A DNA stretch of 64,000 nucleotides, from the NCBI GenBank assembly GCA_020086605.1, contig JACBWW010000087.1, forward strand, positions 1,435,697-1,499,696, read 5' to 3'. This document shows, in pieces, positions 1 through 12,700 of this stretch (its first letter is position 1; the number at the start of each line of letters is the position of its first letter). Below the pieces are notes generated by a model that saw only the letters and a program-made list of their open reading frames with translations, searched no databases and was not told the origin of the DNA. This DNA is from Lanius collurio (lineage: Eukaryota; Chordata; Aves; Passeriformes; Laniidae). The position numbers and the translations under genes were made by a program.

Positions 1-2377
1 GCTCCTGACAGACCATGAACAAACAAAATTAGCCCACAATTCCACACACTGTTTTCAGTAAAATTTTCCTAAAGCATTGAAAAATATTACAACTAACATG
101 GAGAAGATGATTATTAGGTTTATTAGAATATTCTGAAGAAGTGTCCCTTTCGCTTATAAAAGAAATGGTGCAAGTTTCCTGATGGCCTATAGAGTGGGTA
201 GATGTAGAGAAGAGACAGAACTACTCTGAAACATGTTAGTCATCCATAAAATGCAACGTCAGCATCACAGGAAGGTTTTAACCTGTTTGGTTTTGATTTT
301 TTTTCTTCCCCATTTACCTCACTTCCCTGCCTTTTGCATAATCTATGGAAGTTCAAAGTGCCATTTGAAGTGCTGGTTGAGGAAACATGATGGAACTGTT
401 CTTCATATTTATGACACCATGGTACTAAATAGAAAAGGAAGGCAAAAGGAAGGCTTTTTTTTTTCCCACCACCCAAAACCACTCCAGAAATGTATTTTTT
501 TTTAATACAAAATCATGCTACTGCAGCCCACCTCTCAGATCTGCTTACAATAAACTGTCTAGGTTTTGTAACTGCAGTCCCAATCTTCAAAACAGACTAA
601 CAGATTCAGTTTTCTTAGTAATAGCAAAGGAATATTGGCTTTCAAGTGCCAAAATTGTTCCGCTTAATAACTGAAAACTAAAAGATCCTAATCCCTTAAA
701 ACCCTGTAATCCTTTTAAATTAACATAATTGTTTCATACTTTACCATTTTTAACAGAAACAAAGTGCCAAAACCATGAACAATTCTCTAATTATCTCAGA
801 TACTGGGTTCCACATTTTAAGTTTCTTTGAAGTGATTTTGCACTATTAGGACAACCTTGCACAGAAATTGGAAAGTTAGAATCGTAACTTTTAAAAGAAA
901 TGGATGCTTCACAGAATAAACTTTGTTTTTATATCCTATGTAGTGCGTTATTTTAAAATATTTTCTTAATTTAGTGGCAGCGATTGTAGTGTATGACATT
1001 TCCCAGGTGTAAAAACTGAACTTAGCTCCAGTTTGCTAAAGACTAAATTGGTACTTGAAACACAACACTGGTAGCTCCAGAAGGCAAGAGAAAAACAGAA
1101 TCCACAGAATAATTTATTATATCCTTGGAGGCTGCTTCAGATGATACATGAAGGCCTGATACAGCTTTCAGAGTGGAGTTCCCTGTTGTTTCAAAAAGCA
1201 AAAACCTTTCCAAAGGTGAATTCAGATTCTCAGATAGCCACTTTTGTCGTACTGTGGATTTTGATCACTGGAATTCTGTGCTAGATAGTGTTATGCTGTT
1301 AATCACAGGACTAAATTATTATTCCTTTGATCTTGGGTTTTGGCACAATTTTAAGTTTCTGTACATTCTGCAAATTGTCTAGACTGCTTATATGTGGCAG
1401 AATGTAATTTGTGCTTATCACACTGACTTTCCAGACTATGTTTCATTTTCCATACATAATACTTTTACAGTTAAGCTGGAAACAGGAAGTTTTATGTTAC
1501 AATTTTCTGTGTTTTGAGACAGAAGAGGAAGTTAGGAAGACAAGGAGACATGCTTCAACAAGAAACCATAAATAATTTCGTAAGTAAAACTAGTGTTCAC
1601 AGAAAGGCTGCATTTGCCTATACAAGTTATTTTCTTCAACTCAAAGTATCAGTTACTTTGACTGGGACTGCCAGTGCTCTTGTGCTGTTTTCAGCACAGA
1701 TCTACCAATGGATTGCAGTATTTATGACAGCAGGAGATGCTAACTGAATGAGAGTGGTCAAATTACAGTACTCCTTTATTGACTGTGAAAAAAAAAAGGA
1801 TTCGAATTTGATTTGCTAAGCAGCTTAAAAAGCCACATGAGCAGTATAAAATCTTTCACTGTTTTCATTAATTACAAGAAGCATCAATACAAAGGCGAGA
1901 AATTCCCAATGCAGCTCTCTTAGCAACATCAAAACCGGCAGGCTTGAGAGTACTACAGAGTTCTAGAGACAGTTAAGCTCCTTGCTCCCATTCTGTCCCA
2001 TTCAAGGGTAACACCCAAGTATGTGCTATCCCTCCAGTCCTCTTTCTATTTAGCTGCCTTTATCTTCTTGAAAAGAGATTTGTTATACTGATGGGAAGGA
2101 AACCTCCATGACAGATCCCTAGGCTGCTGGCCACTACACTAGACTCTGCTGACACATGTACCCGACTGTTCCTATCTGACATGGCCACAATGGCCTTCAC
2201 ATTGACCATCTCTTTTATAGAACTCTCTCCTTCCTCCCTAATGTGTTGAAAAACCAAAACCAAACCAAACCAAACCCCACAAGCAGTTAGTCCTTAGGTT
2301 CCCAGCACTGTCCAGCCAGGCTCCTTATTAATTTAACTCTGCTTATTGTAAATATTTAAATAGATTGATAAACAAAT

Positions 2378-2392
2378 ATATATATATATATT
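2378..2392. repeat. short (AT)n microsatellite
   Basis: Alternating AT run in AT-rich flanking DNA; no other significance seen. Confidence 0.7.
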
Positions 2393-3104
2393 TTGCATAT
2401 TTAGAAGCAAGGAATTGATTTAAAATCCCTCCAGTTGTTTTGGTACTGTATTTCTTTAATCTCAATACCACTGAGATGTCGTTAAGAGCAGTCTGCAAGA
2501 TATGCTCTTCCATATATTTTGAGGATGCATATGGTCAAAGACACAAAGCATTGCTAAAGAGCCATTAATTGCCCAGGGTCACAGGCAGAACAGTTTCATG
2601 CAACATCTACCCAGATGAACCTTTGTTCAACCTTCACCTGATTAATACTTTGTGCTTTGAAAAAAGGGAAGAGGAAAAAGAAGGGAGTGTAAGTAATTAT
2701 GCAATTGAATTGCCAAATATCCAAAGATTATAGTTTACTCCTGCATCACACACTGTTGAAACAAATTTAATTTCTTTAGACACACAGTTCATTAATATAT
2801 TAATATATATGTCTGGAAAGTAAATAATCAAAAATCGAAGGACAGTTTTCAAAGATTATTTCTCTGAAAGTAGTGATTGGTTTTTTACCCTGCAGGCTAG
2901 CAAAATTTTTAAAGCATTTTGGATCTTCATACATTCTATAAATTGTGTACTATAGGATTTATGGTTAAAATATGGTATGATTGATCATGTAATGGACCTT
3001 AGGCCCTTATTTTCCTGATGCAAGGAGATGAAAGGTGTATAAATGCCAGTGATATAGAGAGACTATATAAACAAGTATGCATGTGTTTGCACATATGTAT
3101 TTAC

Positions 3105-3112
<8 letters not shown>

Positions 3113-3141
<29 letters not shown>
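3113..3141. repeat. (TA)n microsatellite
   Basis: About 14 uninterrupted TA units following a short TG-containing stretch. Likely polymorphic in length. Confidence 0.9.
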
Positions 3142-3146
<5 letters not shown>

Positions 3147-5890
3147 CATGCAAAATACTCATAGGAGTAGATTAGGGACAGTTTGCCCAATTATTAGACA
3201 ATGAGCAGAGTCAAAATATTTTTCCTCCTATACAAAGATAAGCTTGCTTTTTTGAAAATTCTAAATGCAATATTTTGTAGCTATTTGTAGCCTAGAAGAC
3301 CTCAGCAGAACTAAAAGTCCTAAAGTGATGCAGCTATCTGGTTAAAAGCTAAGCCAGTTCCCTAAAGTTAAGACTTGAGAAGGTATGAAGATATGGCGTA
3401 AAGGACTGGAGAGATCTCGTGCTAATATTAAATTCCATCCACACAAATGTGTATTAGGCAATGTAGAATCATTCTCTAAAAAGAAATTAGAACATTCCCC
3501 TAATGGAACAACCAAACTTCAAACTGAAAAAGCAATGTGGTACATCCAAAAGAAAATGTTTAGTTTGGTAGACAATCATAAACAGAAGAATTTCAAAATG
3601 CACTCTTACATATTGCAGTGGTAAGTATTGACTTGTGTATGTGCGTCCGTGTCTCTTTGCCACACTTGTCTTTAGGATTATGGGAATACACTTCAGCTTT
3701 GTGTGAGATGACATTTTGTTTCTTGTTAATGCACTTTAATGTAATGTGTACATTTATACTAAGGGTTTTTTTATGCTTTTCTAGTAAACCGTTGCAAATG
3801 TAGTGAATAAATATCTGGTTGTCAAAAACTGTGGGCCTAAGAAAATAAGCTCAGAAACAATTAACACCCCAATTTGGAAATTTGGTTTCATCTGCACATG
3901 CTTAAACAGCTACACTGACACCAGAGTGTTTACAGAGAAGAGGTGACACTTAGCTGACAGGCAGCCAGAATTTAATGTGGGCAAGGGGACTGTTTTTGTC
4001 ATGACTCATAGTTTGGCCAATTCCAAAATGGGTATGTGCTCCTGCTGTAAATGATCCTGAAGACTATATTAAAGCATCATCTAATTTAAAATAACAGCTA
4101 TTAATTTTGTGCTGTGTAAAAAATATTCATGTTCTCCTCTGAATAGCGCTCCAAGTTTTGTTTGCAGGTGAAGTTTTATGAACTGTCATGACTTATAAAG
4201 CCCAAAATATTGTGAATACCAACATGCCAGCAAGCTGTCTTCACTGTCAAGTGACGCTCTTTAGAACTTGAAAGCTCCTAAGAAAACGCACTGTAAGAGT
4301 ACATTTATGTTGTGGTTCTTTTGATCCTATGGTACCTCAGCTAGGACTGGTGCCTGAAGGTATAATCTCAAGGCTACACTCAAGGGAATCACAATGACAA
4401 GTTCTTCAATGTAGCAAGACCTACCTTTTGTGATCTACAAGACTGACACCTACTTGTGCTTCATTCTAAGTATCTCTGGCAAGAAATTCTTGAGAAATCT
4501 CTCTAAGCTATGCTCCAGAAGTTTCTCAGTATATCTACACTGAAAAGGTCATAGGTCTAGTTTACATTAACCTCCATGTTTGAATAGATACATGAATACC
4601 TGTTTTATGCTAGTTTAGTTAAACTGGCAAGACTTAAGGTGTAATCAAATACTTTGCCACCCCAATGGCCAGATCAAGTCATATGCCACTACAGGAAGTA
4701 ATGTTACAGGGTGGACTGAAGTGACAGAATTTACTAGCACGCAGTCAGCCCACTCTTGTGACAGAAAATCAGTTTGTCTTTGCCTCTGGTTCTCTTTGAG
4801 TCTGAACGAAGGAAGTAGGGTCATTCACTGTAGGAGAAAATGGGCTCGACCTGAGTTGCACAGCTGTTGTTCCCTGCTGCTGGACCTGTTGAAGGAAGGT
4901 GATCCACCAATACTGAAAGAGTAAACAACCTTGACAATGCCAGAGGCACTGCATAGGAGAAGCAACAGCTTCGGAATGGATTGTTTTAGCAGCTTTCTCA
5001 AGGGTTTGGAGACAGAGCTCATCTTTGTGCCAGTAGGAGAAAAGGTGTATCTACTAAGAAGCATTAAAATGCTTATGCTCTTTAAAGCATTTTGCTAGTG
5101 ACATGGTCTGTGAGATCAGCAGTCCTGAATTTTTGTCTGAGAAAGTATGGCAAATTAGAGACAGAGTAAAAAGCTACTTACCTCTAGTTATAAACTGTAG
5201 TACCTTGAGTGATCTCCATAGTTGCTTCGTCACATCAGCAGCATTTCAGCTGGCAGCCTTCCTCACTAATGCCAGATGAATACTTCAGAGCATTAAGAAG
5301 GATAGCTCTTGCTTTTCTGACTTTTCATCTACTACTCTTTTAACAGCTTAAAACCTTTCTCACTGAAACTCCGAACCCAAAGAAGAAGTATATCCAGATT
5401 TTAGTATCTAAAATTCTTAAATAGCAAGACTTTTTCAGTCTTGTTGGAAAATATGCCTTAAGATCCATTGTTGACATGTCAAACAAACTTAAAATACTTT
5501 TTTTTGGCACTGAGAGCAGAGTAACATTTGCTGTTTGGGGTCTTCTAAGAAAAAATATCTGTGCATCACCTCAAACTACCCTGGCTTATTCTTTCCTTAA
5601 GAATTAAGGGAAATGTCAGAAGCTCTGTCCTGCCTTTGTGCCTGTAATGCTTGCAGGTCTGAACCAAGCTGAGGACTGTAATTAAGCAAATTTTTTTTTT
5701 TCTTGTTATGCTCAGGACTAAGTATTTTCTTCCTAGTGCATAATGTACCAAATGAATTCTTGTTTTGTTCCACATCCCACCCCAAGCTTTCTGGACTGGT
5801 CACAGCAAAGAAACTGTAGACCGGTGCTTAACACTTTAGGATGATCTGCACCATTTCTCATTTTTTCCATATTCTTCTTTATCCATTAGG

Positions 5891-5921
5891 CATATATATA
5901 TATACACACACACACACACAC
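5891..5921. repeat. compound (TA)n(CA)n microsatellite
   Basis: Seven TA units run directly into about nine CA units, a typical compound dinucleotide repeat. Confidence 0.9.
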
Positions 5922-8900
5922 CTCACACCTATATCTTAAGCATTTTGAATCAAGAACTGTCCAAAATGTGATTAACAAAGAACACTTTTTTAAGGCCTAT
6001 TTTTGTAGATTATCTATATGTACAGTTCTCCTCTCATTTTCTCTTATCCCCCTGCCTGCAGCATGCAATGGTTTTGACAGAAGAAACACAGCATACTAGT
6101 CTTAATAATATTAAGCAAGAAAAAACCCCACCGTCAAAGAAGAAGTCGTAAAATGTTAATACCGTGCAAATATCTGCTGATAAAGTCAGTATGATTTTGC
6201 TGTGAAACACGTTCTTACTGAAGATCAGGCCTCTGAGCACTCTCCTAGTACAAAAGCACTGAACACAGTCTATACAATTCAGGTTCACACAGTCACTTAA
6301 ACCTAGACATAGAGATGTAAAGTCAGTACTTGAATGAACCAGAAGGAAATGTACTGTTTTTAATAACAAAGTACTGTATCCTTTCACAGTAAAACCTTTT
6401 TATTATTAACCTATCTCATACGGTGAATTGTAGAAGTTACTTAGCTGTTGGATTAAGTTCATGATGGATTACACTTTTTCACAATCTCAAAGCTTAAATT
6501 TTGATTTCTGACCAGATGTCTTAGCATTATTATTATTATTTGTTTTTACTTGATTTTTTTGTACACATGGAAATGCAGCTTTTGTAAAGCAAAAGTTAAA
6601 GAACAAAATAAACACCTTTTTATTTAATTCTTTTACAAATAGAAAATAAGTATTCTTGAAATCAACACATATGCTGCTCTAGCCAATGCTAGACTCAAGC
6701 ATCTATGACATGAGGAAACAAAGACAAATAGTTGTACTTATGGTATTTTTTCCCACTGAGAATAACAATGCCTTCCTTCATGGGATATTTGTAATATTTT
6801 CATAAAGCTAACATGGAATATATGAACTCAATTGTTTTCTCTTAATATCTCTCTTGAAGCAGAGGATTTATTTTCAATTTGTTTTTAATACTTGTACCAC
6901 AAAAAACTTAAGGACTCTGTAACCATTCAAGATTATGTAAAACAGCAGCATAGGCAGTACTTTCCACGTAAAAGCATTTCTAATGTTTTAAATGAAAACT
7001 ATGAGAATAAATTAAAATATCCTTCGAACTTTTAAGTGCCTGCTAAAAAGAAAACAGGGGTTTCCTGAAGGTGTGTCTACCCTCAGATTATATACACTTT
7101 CAAGAATCACATTAGCAAGAGTCAGAACTTTATTATACAGGGCACCGTGAGTAAAGCTCACTGTTTTTCTTGCTTTTATCCTAGCTCCCATAACTGATCC
7201 AATCTCAATTCCCTTACTAAACTTCCTTATCAATACTATGCATTACTTGATAAGCAACAGCATTTGCACAAAAAGAAAAACTTATGGAAGAAAAAGAAGT
7301 ACCTAAACAAAAACCTTTACCTGTAAATTGACAAAAAGACATGTTTTCTGTGAGAAAAACAATGAATGCTTTCTCTTTCTTCCTGCATACCCCAGGATCG
7401 TAACTACCAAACTCTTTCACTGAAAGTTTTGGTACCAAGACAGTATCTTCAAATGTTTGCAACTGACATTATTCTTTGTAGGTACAGAAACCCCTTTAAA
7501 AAAGAAAAGAAAAAAAAAAAGTTGCATCAGGTAAAGGGTAATGATTCATTTTAAGTCAGTAAGTTACACCAAAGAAGAACAGAAGTTACTATTAATGTAT
7601 TTACACAACTGTTGAAGTACACAAATACAGTGGTAGTACAAATGAAGTGCTTTGAGATACTGGTTTTCAATACACAGGTTTATATAGACAGTCTAACTAT
7701 TTTCTGCATGATGGAATTTAACTATTATGAAGGACAAAAACTGCCCACAAGTGAGTACAATTCTAGAAGTCTGCAGTCAACTTTTAAGTATAGTACAGCA
7801 ATCTAATGGTCTAGATACAGAGAAAATAAAAAGGCTGCTTTTGTAAGTCCCTCAAACATTACACTATTAACCACAGATATTTACAAGGAAAGCACAATGA
7901 AATGTAAAACTGCTCAAATGGTAGTGCACATGCCTAAAATACCAGAGTTTATAGCAACTGAGGAAATCATTCTCCTATGCAAACTTATCAATTGATCAGA
8001 ATCTCAAGTTTTTCCACTATACTCTCCCCAAGCACACATTTCCCCAGTCTGACCCAGAGTACACACAAGCAAATAGCTAATGCTATGAAAACATCCAAAG
8101 AAGAATGATAATACTTAGTACATGGACTTTTGAGGGGCAAAAAAGAATTTGTAAACACCCATACAATAAAAACTACTCTCCATAAAAATCTGAAGACCAA
8201 GACACCTTTAAAAATTGCCTCCAAGCAGGGAAGAATTTCTCAAAATACCTAACTGCTCAAACAAAATCTCTGTATATACTTCCATTTCCAACACAGAACT
8301 TCCCATAATTTCAGTCATAATAGTTCTGGTACTGTTCCAAGTACTGTAAGGACAGAACATGTACTTTTACGAGACCATTTACGGTAACAAACAATATGAA
8401 GAATTTCCCATATTCCATAACCAACAGGAGTCAACAACACCTGCAACCACCTGAGCACACTGAGTCATTCATACCTAGCTAATGATTCTGGGCATACTCA
8501 GTTGAATATAGTTAAGAATTAAATATGATACGCACCTGAATTGTGAAAATTCTCAGGATTTCACAGCAAGAATAGGTTGCTAGTTTGGGGGGTAGTTTTT
8601 TGTTGCTTTTTTTTTGTTTTGTTTTGTTTAAGAATTCATTTTTTGAGTCTTGGCATGTAAGGGAAGGCCAAAATCAATGTATTTATTTATTTATAAACAT
8701 GTGGATGCGGAATGAAACATGCAAATTCACTGAAGACTCAGCAGCAATGTCTATTTTGCACTTGTAATAGCCTCCAAGCTAACCAGCCTCAGAGAAGAGG
8801 GAACAAAATTTTCACAGTAAAAACAATGTTTGAAAGTATCCATTCACCCAAACTAAGCAGAGAGACAGAACAAACTTTCTAATTGTAAATCCCTCAAATG

Positions 8901-9701
8901 CCAGTCTTTCACTTTGTCTTTCATGTTCTTTACAAAAGAAATCCATCAATACAATCTCTACGATACTTAAGACTCTCCTGCAGGGTATTAAGTTCTCCTC
9001 TGTTATGAAACAGAATGAGTATTAAAAATTCCTTTGTGTTAGACAGAAAGTTAAATGTCCAGTGTAAATGAAGACAGCAAACAGTGAAATTAACTTCTAA
9101 CAGTTTTAAAAAATTCATGAGAAAACCAACTCAGAATAGGACAATACATGAAAGTAAACAATTTAAATAACATCAGATGGTTTTGATTCATTTACATGTT
9201 CCCTGGCAGACTAATCTTTTAAACAAGAAATTTCAAGTCATCGTCTTTAGTTCAGGTTTGTTTATATTCTACATTTTTAAATCAGACAAAAGCAAGAGTT
9301 CTTTACAGATAAGTAAGCCAATAATTTTAGCAAAATGATACAAAAAACTTTCTTAAACCAAGTAAAAGATTTATAGTTACAGTAGAATAATAAAAAGGGA
9401 GTAAAGTCTGCCGCCTGTGGAGGGAAAACTGAAATGGCCATTCAGTAACAGGCGGTGAACTCTGTAAACCATCTTTCTTTTCCAGCCCTGTTTCCACAGG
9501 GTTCTCTTAAGGTCAATGGGTTTCTGGCAAAAGCGTCCTGTAATGGCAGCTGCTGGAGTCTCTGCATGTTCCTCCAAGTGCCTTTTAGGTCACGTGGAGA
9601 ACTCCAATTTCCGCTCTAGTTTAGGGTATTTTTGCTAGTAAAGCCATTGGTAACATGGGAGATCAGCCATGCATTATCTGCCTTCCACGGCAAAATAGTT
9701 T

Positions 9702-9752
9702 TCATCGGTGCACAGCAGACTGGAGAACACTGGTAGTTACCCGAGCAGGAAT
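9702..9752 (-). CDS. CSNK1D: Last exon of the 415-residue isoform ([16 protein letters not shown])
   Basis: The acceptor TTTGGTAG is followed by 16 codons and TGA at 9702-9704. The counterpart I remember in mammals is IPGRVASSGLQSVVHR, so five of 16 residues differ. This is much more than in the kinase domain. Confidence 0.9.
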   Translation of the reverse strand: MPARVTTSVLQSAVHR

Positions 9753-12700
9753 CTACCAAAGCCAAAAAACAAGACAACATCAGCACATATCCTTCTAGTT
9801 AACATACAAGTGTGTCGCAAGGTACTTTTAAACTATTAATTACCAAAATTCAAGTATGTGAATTTAAAATCCAGTGAGCAATATAATGTTTCACACCCAC
9901 CTGTAGCTACATGAAGGCCCCTAATACTTTCCTCTTTTATTAGAAGTTAACATGGAAAATGCACCTTTCCAGCCAGAGGGGATGTTTTGAAGAAAATTAG
10001 AGCATAAACATGCACAGAAGAAAGAACCAACCAGATGAAAACACTACGAATGCACAGTAATAGACTCAATAGATAATTAATTTTAAAAAATATTAAGAAG
10101 GTAGAAAACAAAATTCATTATTTTCAATAGCTGTTCACTTTCCATGAGACACTGTGTTAAAAGATACTTCTTGTATTTCCATAGCTTGACCTACTGAAGT
10201 AAGAGTGTAGCATTATTTCAGTACCATTTTCACCATGAAAATGAAAAACAACCATACATCTCTGCAATTTAAGAAGCAAGAAATATCTAAGCAGCATGAT
10301 CAGTACTCAGTATTTGTTTCAGTTGTAAAAAGCTACAAATACTAAGGCACACAGTATAGGCCAACTAATGCAGGCTCAACGCAGACCAGAATCTGCACGT
10401 CTCCTGTACACAGGCTTTTCAATGCAAAGCTCTAGGTTTGCTTTTTTGCATTTATTTTTATACCTGTTTTGTTTTTTTTTTTTTTTTACTAAGATCTGAT
10501 AACTGGTCTTTAAAGTGTTAAGCTGGCATTTACAGTTAGATCTTTTTAAAGTTCTAAACTGTTCACGAAGCAGCTTGTGCAGAGACAGCCAAGCACACAA
10601 AGCAGAAGGAGATAACAGAAGAGGAATAGCAGGATTCTTCACCAACTAGAGATACAGGATAAATGCAAGCTTAGGCTTTATAGAGAAAGTGAGACAGCAG
10701 ACGAGTTATACAACAGAATTTGTTAAGGAACAGAAAAATCTCACAGCCTTTTTTAAATAAGTAGCAAAGCAAAGAAGCTCCTGAAATACTTAAGAAAAGC
10801 ATCCCTCAGCCACTAAGGTTCAGATTCCAACTGAAAGCTGTTATTTCTCATATGAAACCTGTTATTGCCAAAAGCAGAACAGCCTAAAAAGCCACAAGCT
10901 GCACACAGAAAGGCAGAAACTTCTACTGCACTGAACAGTGGAAAGGACTTCATAATACCCAAATTCAAGTCTGTCTACCTCTGAGATGCTCATGGTCAAC
11001 TATTCTTGTTAGTACGTGAACATTTTTTCAAATATAGATCCGAACAGTTCTGAGTATTTTTAAAATGAGAGCTCAAAAGGCATGGAGAAGAATATAAAAC
11101 AGTGAAAAATGGATATGGCTGTTGTAGAACAGTCCATTCACAACAAGACAAGACAGAGCCTCATTTGAGTAATATTGTCAATTAAGTCTTCATACAAGTA
11201 TTTTGCTTTTATGATTCTGAGCAGATCTGGTGTTTAATGGATGACATACTCCTGTATCAACATCCTTGGAAAGACACGTAATCTCAAACAGCTAAAATTT
11301 AGACTTTGTTATTTTACTGTTGATACTTGAACAACTTTAGGGACCTTTTAAGTTACTATTACTGTCAATTCTGCTTGAGTCCCAAGTGGAACAGCAGCAA
11401 TAACTCAGCTTTTGGAAGGACATTTACTTTTAAGTTAGAGAAAAATCAATGCTCCATCAAGCATCTGACCAGAAGGCACAGATACAACTATGAGATCACA
11501 TGAGTAGAAGGAGAGAAGTCAGATGTTTCCAAAGAGTTTTTTCCCCACCCCATCCAAAGTTTTGGTGTCTAATGAGAAGCACTCACCCAGTGCTGCCTTC
11601 CAACGAAAGGAGACGAGCAGCTACTTGCCATGGTGTTCGAAAGGAATGCTATTCTGAGGTAGGGGAAAAGACAGCAATTTGTAACAGTTCCACTGCCCCA
11701 ATATATAAAGATGTCTAACAAACATCCAACCTGAACTTGCAGTAGCAACTCTATCTTTTGAGAAGCTCCGTTTCAGACTTCTAGAAGACATTTCCATCAT
11801 ATTAAGAGATACGTAAAAGAAACAAATCATCAATCCTCAAAGGAAGCTGACAGGGTCAGAAGAACAACGCAGAGTATGATGCCTACTAAGATGTATATGT
11901 GGAGAAAGATTTGCAGATGAGGAAATGGAAAATGCAGAAGCACTGGAAGTATGGCACAGCATTTAAGTTATTCAGTGCCAGTGTTTGCTATAGTCTTCTA
12001 AAAACGTCTCCCATCAAAGAGACTTAATAAAATATTTCTTTGTGCAGCATTTCAATCTTTTCTTCCAACTACAGAGAGAATATCTGTATTACCAATAGGA
12101 AATTGCAACAGCTTTGACTGTTGGGTGCTGAACATGCTACATTCAAGAAAAAAAAATTAAACAACTTACTGTGTAGCCACAAGCAATCAGACTGAACCTT
12201 TTGTGGAAGGAAATGAAGACTACTCACCTGTAACTAGACTCTTGAGATGATCACTGCTTTCAGGATGCAGTCTGTGCATGTGGACCAACAGAGCTGATTT
12301 ACAGTAGTTTTTACTTGAGTACTCATTACCTCATTTACTACCTCCTTTATTACATCTCTTAATGTTTAAAAACCATGTGTAAAGGAGACTTAGGGAACAA
12401 TTCACTCAGAGAGCTTAAGAGCAGAAGGATCTTTTAACAGCTGGTATGATTTTCTGTCCAACACAGATCACCACCCTTCATTGCACACAGACCCGTAATT
12501 TAGACTTGCTTTAGACTTGAATACACCACTTAGAAATTAATACAGTGTTGATGCAGAGGCAGAGAGATGATCTACTTATTTTAGAAGTTGTTTCAGTAGG
12601 TAACTACCTTCACTTAGACCTCTATTTTGCCTTTCCTTACATGTGAGTGGTTTTAATTTTAAGCAATATGTTCTTCACGTTTTCTCCTTTAATATTAATT

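Larger units (their letters stand above)
1..9701. other. AT-rich non-coding stretch, includes 3' UTR of the kinase gene
   Basis: No open frame here resembles a known protein; the frames present are short and have no codon structure. The right-hand part must hold the 3' UTR of the minus-strand kinase gene, whose last stop codon is at 9702-9704. Candidate polyadenylation signals on the minus strand (TTTATT on plus) occur at about 8681-8692, at 7129-7134 and near 6610. I cannot tell which is used. Simple repeats are listed separately. A short ATT run lies near 6528-6541. The rest shows nothing I can name. Confidence 0.6.
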
